A DNA stretch of 8,755 nt. It comes from DATDRM01 sp035291705. Its GTDB lineage: Bacteria; Chloroflexota; Anaerolineae; Anaerolineales; UBA4823. The first letter of the stretch is position 1. Every line of letters begins with the position of its first letter. The notes under the pieces are model-generated. The model searched no databases and was not told where the DNA came from. It saw only the letters and a list, made by a program, of their open reading frames with translations. A program made the translations under genes and the position numbers. The stretch lies in contig DATDRM010000080.1 of the NCBI GenBank assembly GCA_035291705.1, forward strand, positions 1 to 8,755. Direction: 5' to 3'. Shown here piece by piece: positions 6,359 through 8,755 of this stretch.

Positions 6359-8755
6359 ATGCAAACGACTTCTTTATTGTTACGAAAACCTTCGAACGGC
6401 CTCTATAGAATCTTTGTGGTTTTATTGTTAGTCGCCGGCAGCTTGCCAGGGATCGGCGTATCAACCGCTCGCGCCTCCACGCCGGTAACCGCCGGTTACC
6501 GAGATTTCTCTTATGGAACTACGGGCAACTCGGCTCCCACTGGAGAGAAACCAGAGAGCAAGCTGTGGTGGAACGACGGTTTTTGGTGGGGCAGCCTGTA
6601 TAATGATGCTGCCCAGGCCTACCACATCTACCGCCTGGACCTGTCCACCCAGGCTTGGATCGATACCGGCGTCACGTTGGACGACCGCAATAACAGCCTA
6701 GCAGACGCGCTGTGGGATGGACAACACCTGTACATTGCCTCGCATGTCTTCACCACCAATGCCCAACCCACCACTTCTCCTTCCACTTGGGGAAGGTTGT
6801 ACCGCTTTAGTTATAATCCCGCTACAAAAACCTACAGCCTTGACGCTGGCTTTCCAGTAACCGTAACCAAGGGCAAGTCAGAAGCCCTGGTCGTGGCCAA
6901 AGACTCCACCGGCAGGCTGTGGGTCACGTACGTCCAGAGCAGCAAGGTCATGGTCAACCACAGCCTGGCCAGCGAAACCGTCTGGGGGGAACCGTTCGTG
7001 CTGCCAGTTTCAGCCACCGCCGTTTCGGTCTCCAGTGATGATATCTCTTCCATGCTGGCCTTTCAATTTAACCAGATCGGAAACGTTGGAGTCATGTGGG
7101 GCAACCAGGTAACTTCCAAGGTTTACTTCGCTGTCCATAAAGACAGCGACGCGGACACCGTGTGGCAGACGCTGCAGACCGCCCTGCCCGGGCCGAATAA
7201 CTGCACCGCTGGGGCCTGCGCGGACGATCATCTGAATATCAAATCCCTCCACACGGATGGCAGTGGCCGCGTGTTTGCTGTGATCAAGACCTCGCTTACC
7301 TCCCCCAATGCGCCCCTGGTCATGGTACTGGTGCGCGACCTCAGCGCGAATTGGTCGAACTATGTCTTTGGGCGCGTCAGCGACCATCATACTCGCCCGA
7401 TTTTGCTCATCGATGAGCAGCAGAATCGCATGTATGTCTTTGCCACCTCTCCAGAGAGCAGCGGCACGATCTACTACAAGACTGCGGATATCAACAATAT
7501 TTCATTTCCTCAAGGGCTCGGTGATCCGTTTATCAAGAGCGCGACTGACACGAAAATCAACAACGCCACCTCCACCAAGCAGAACGTCAACAGCACCACG
7601 GGGTTGGTAGTGCTCGCCAGTGACAGCCAGACGCGCTACTACCTGCACAATTACCTTAGCTTAGGCGGAGGTGGCACCATTCCCTCCATCACCGTCACGC
7701 CTACCTCAGGCCTGGTGACTACCGAATCTGGCGGACAGGCTGCCTTTACCGTAAATCTCACTACCCAGCCCACCGCCAACGTGAGCATCAGCCTGAGCAC
7801 ATCGGACAACACCGAAGGCACGGTCTCTCCAGTCTCTCTCACCTTCACTTCAGCCGACTGGGCTACTCCGCAGACCGTGACGGTCACCGGGGTGGATGAC
7901 CTGGTCGTTGACGGCAACGTCGCCTACACCATCGTCACGGATCCCGCTTCCAGTTCCGACCCGAACTACAACACCCTCAACGCGGCCGATGTGTCCGTTA
8001 CCAACAACGATAATGATGCCCCCGCCGGCGCCGTCACCTTCGAAGAGAACCGCACCGGCATCGCCTCCAGCTCCTCCACCCTGTCCACCGCCACCAGCCT
8101 GACCGCCGCCCAAGGTCACCTCTACCTGGCCGCCATCTCCACCCGCCCCAGGGTCTCCGTGGCCTCCCTCGCCGGCCTCGGCCTGTCCTGGACCCGCCTG
8201 GCTTCCCAGTGCGCTGGCCGCAACCAGACCGGCGTCGAAGTCTGGGCCGCCCAGGGCTCCCCCAGCGCCAGCGGCGCCGTCACCGCCTCCCTGGCCGGCA
8301 CCCCCACCAACTCCGTCATCTCCGTCTCGCGCTACTCCGGCGTCGCCGCCGTCAACCCGGTCGGCAACCTCCTTTCCGGCAACACCCTGGGCGTCAACGG
8401 CGCCTGCTCCGGCGGGGTCGACTCGGCCGCCTACTCCTTCAACCTGACCACCACCGTCCCCGGGGCGTTCGCCTTCGGAGCCGCCTCCATGCGTTCCAAG
8501 ACCCACACCCCTGGGGCAGGCTACACCGAACGCTCTGAAGTCTTGCAAGGCACCGCCGGCGATGCAGCTTCCGTCGCCCTCGAAGACCGCTTGGTAGCCT
8601 CCGCCTCCACCCTGGCCGTCAACGGGACATTCTCCGGGCTCGTCGATTGGGCGGTTGTCGGCCTAGAGATCAAGCCAGGCAGTGTGCCTCCCGCATCCGG
8701 TATCACCGTCACGCCTACCTCAGGCCTGCTGACTACCGAATCTGGTGGGCAGGCT
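6359..8755 (+). CDS. Large secreted repeat protein with propeller-like N-terminus (3' end outside window)
   Basis: The frame runs 799 codons from ATG 6359 to the right edge with no stop, so the gene is 3'-partial. Residues 1 to about 40 form a signal peptide: basic start, hydrophobic stretch with FVVLLLVAG, and a likely cut after ARA. Residues about 41-434 contain repeated short strands such as KLWWNDGFWWGSLY, LWDGQHLYIASHV, GRLWVTYVQ and RMYVFATSPES. These suggest a beta-propeller (sialidase- or BNR-like in appearance), an inference without a confirmed family. A GGGG linker (436-439) leads to repeat unit 1 (residues 444-781). That unit consists of a Calx-beta-like module and a beta-rich module ending WAVVGLEIKP. 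Unit 2 starts at residue 782. The role is probably adhesive or structural at the cell surface. Unit 1 is nearly identical to the end of the gene at 1-920. Confidence 0.88.
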   Translation, partial: MQTTSLLLRKPSNGLYRIFVVLLLVAGSLPGIGVSTARASTPVTAGYRDFSYGTTGNSAPTGEKPESKLWWNDGFWWGSLYNDAAQAYHIYRLDLSTQAWIDTGVTLDDRNNSLADALWDGQHLYIASHVFTTNAQPTTSPSTWGRLYRFSYNPATKTYSLDAGFPVTVTKGKSEALVVAKDSTGRLWVTYVQSSKVMVNHSLASETVWGEPFVLPVSATAVSVSSDDISSMLAFQFNQIGNVGVMWGNQVTSKVYFAVHKDSDADTVWQTLQTALPGPNNCTAGACADDHLNIKSLHTDGSGRVFAVIKTSLTSPNAPLVMVLVRDLSANWSNYVFGRVSDHHTRPILLIDEQQNRMYVFATSPESSGTIYYKTADINNISFPQGLGDPFIKSATDTKINNATSTKQNVNSTTGLVVLASDSQTRYYLHNYLSLGGGGTIPSITVTPTSGLVTTESGGQAAFTVNLTTQPTANVSISLSTSDNTEGTVSPVSLTFTSADWATPQTVTVTGVDDLVVDGNVAYTIVTDPASSSDPNYNTLNAADVSVTNNDNDAPAGAVTFEENRTGIASSSSTLSTATSLTAAQGHLYLAAISTRPRVSVASLAGLGLSWTRLASQCAGRNQTGVEVWAAQGSPSASGAVTASLAGTPTNSVISVSRYSGVAAVNPVGNLLSGNTLGVNGACSGGVDSAAYSFNLTTTVPGAFAFGAASMRSKTHTPGAGYTERSEVLQGTAGDAASVALEDRLVASASTLAVNGTFSGLVDWAVVGLEIKPGSVPPASGITVTPTSGLLTTESGGQA
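6483..6501. repeat. Perfect 9-bp inverted repeat with 1-bp centre
   Basis: CGGTAACCG, a central C, then CGGTTACCG form an exact palindrome just after the predicted signal-peptide region. It lies inside coding sequence for residues 42-47. It could be a dyad bound by a regulator or an mRNA hairpin near the gene start, or it could be chance in a GC-rich stretch. Confidence 0.6.
7688..8701 (+). repeat. Tandem protein repeat unit 1 (1014 bp, 338 residues)
   Basis: The unit begins ITVTPTSGLVTTESGGQA and ends with a linker after EIKP (GSVPPASG). The same opening recurs at 8702, exactly 1014 bp later, which defines the period. The unit contains one Calx-beta-like module of about 110 residues and one beta-rich module of about 210 residues. 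Confidence 0.88.
7761..8677 (+). repeat. Long direct repeat, copy B
   Basis: This is the partner of bases 1-917, in the same orientation and the same coding frame, inside the downstream repeat-protein gene. Several differences are synonymous, such as 11/7771 and 74/7834. Others change residues, such as Pro to Leu at 142/7902. The frame is intact in both copies, so both are probably under selection as protein. Confidence 0.93.
8702..8755 (+). repeat. Start of tandem protein repeat unit 2 (cut by window edge)
   Basis: These 54 bases repeat 7688-7741 with only three substitutions that I can see, one changing Val to Leu (SGLL for SGLV). The array therefore continues beyond the window; the number of units cannot be known from here. 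Confidence 0.85.

Noticed and set aside
1..8755. Insertion sequence or composite transposon suggested by the flanking direct repeats
   Set aside because: No transposase, terminal inverted repeats or target duplication is visible. The repeats are in-frame protein-coding modules.
7688..8755. CRISPR-like or short tandem array
   Set aside because: The period is 1014 bp and coding; no short repeats with regular spacers were found.

Overview
The window looks like an accessory cell-surface and exopolysaccharide locus from a moderately GC-rich bacterium. All genes are on the + strand. The mix of a stp1-like glycosyltransferase, polysaccharide-cluster kinase and ATP-grasp enzymes, a NodB deacetylase and very long secreted repeat proteins resembles loci of Chloroflexota (Anaerolineae-like). 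That assignment is an inference from gene style. No rRNA, tRNA or taxonomic marker is present.

Layout. (1) Bases 1-920 are the 3' end of a large secreted repeat protein; its start lies outside the window. (2) Bases 928-4073 hold three tightly packed genes: a GT-B glycosyltransferase, a thymidylate-kinase-like P-loop kinase and an ATP-grasp ligase-like protein. Successive reading frames overlap by 8 nt at both junctions, which suggests translational coupling. (3) A 77-bp gap (4074-4150) contains a good sigma-70-type promoter candidate. (4) Bases 4151-5173 encode a polysaccharide deacetylase that starts on TTG. (5) Its stop overlaps the ATG of an uncharacterised membrane-anchored or exported protein (5170-6348). 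(6) From 6359 to the right edge runs one uninterrupted 799-codon frame with no stop in the window. It has a signal peptide, a beta-propeller-like N-terminal region and then a 338-residue repeat unit. A second unit begins at 8702, just before the window ends.

The most striking structural feature is that bases 1-917 recur in the same orientation at 7761-8677, with about 95% identity by my count (42 mismatches, no gaps). Two paralogous repeat proteins therefore bracket the enzyme cassette. The similarity is uneven: about 98% over the first 511 bases and about 92% over the rest. This pattern suggests gene conversion or recombination between the copies.

Working model (inference): the three cytoplasmic enzymes and the deacetylase build or modify a surface glycan. 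The two exported products, one single-pass protein and one giant repeat protein, act at the envelope with it, perhaps as a glycan-associated adhesin or sheath protein. No CRISPR array, RNA gene, insertion sequence or convincing rho-independent terminator was seen.
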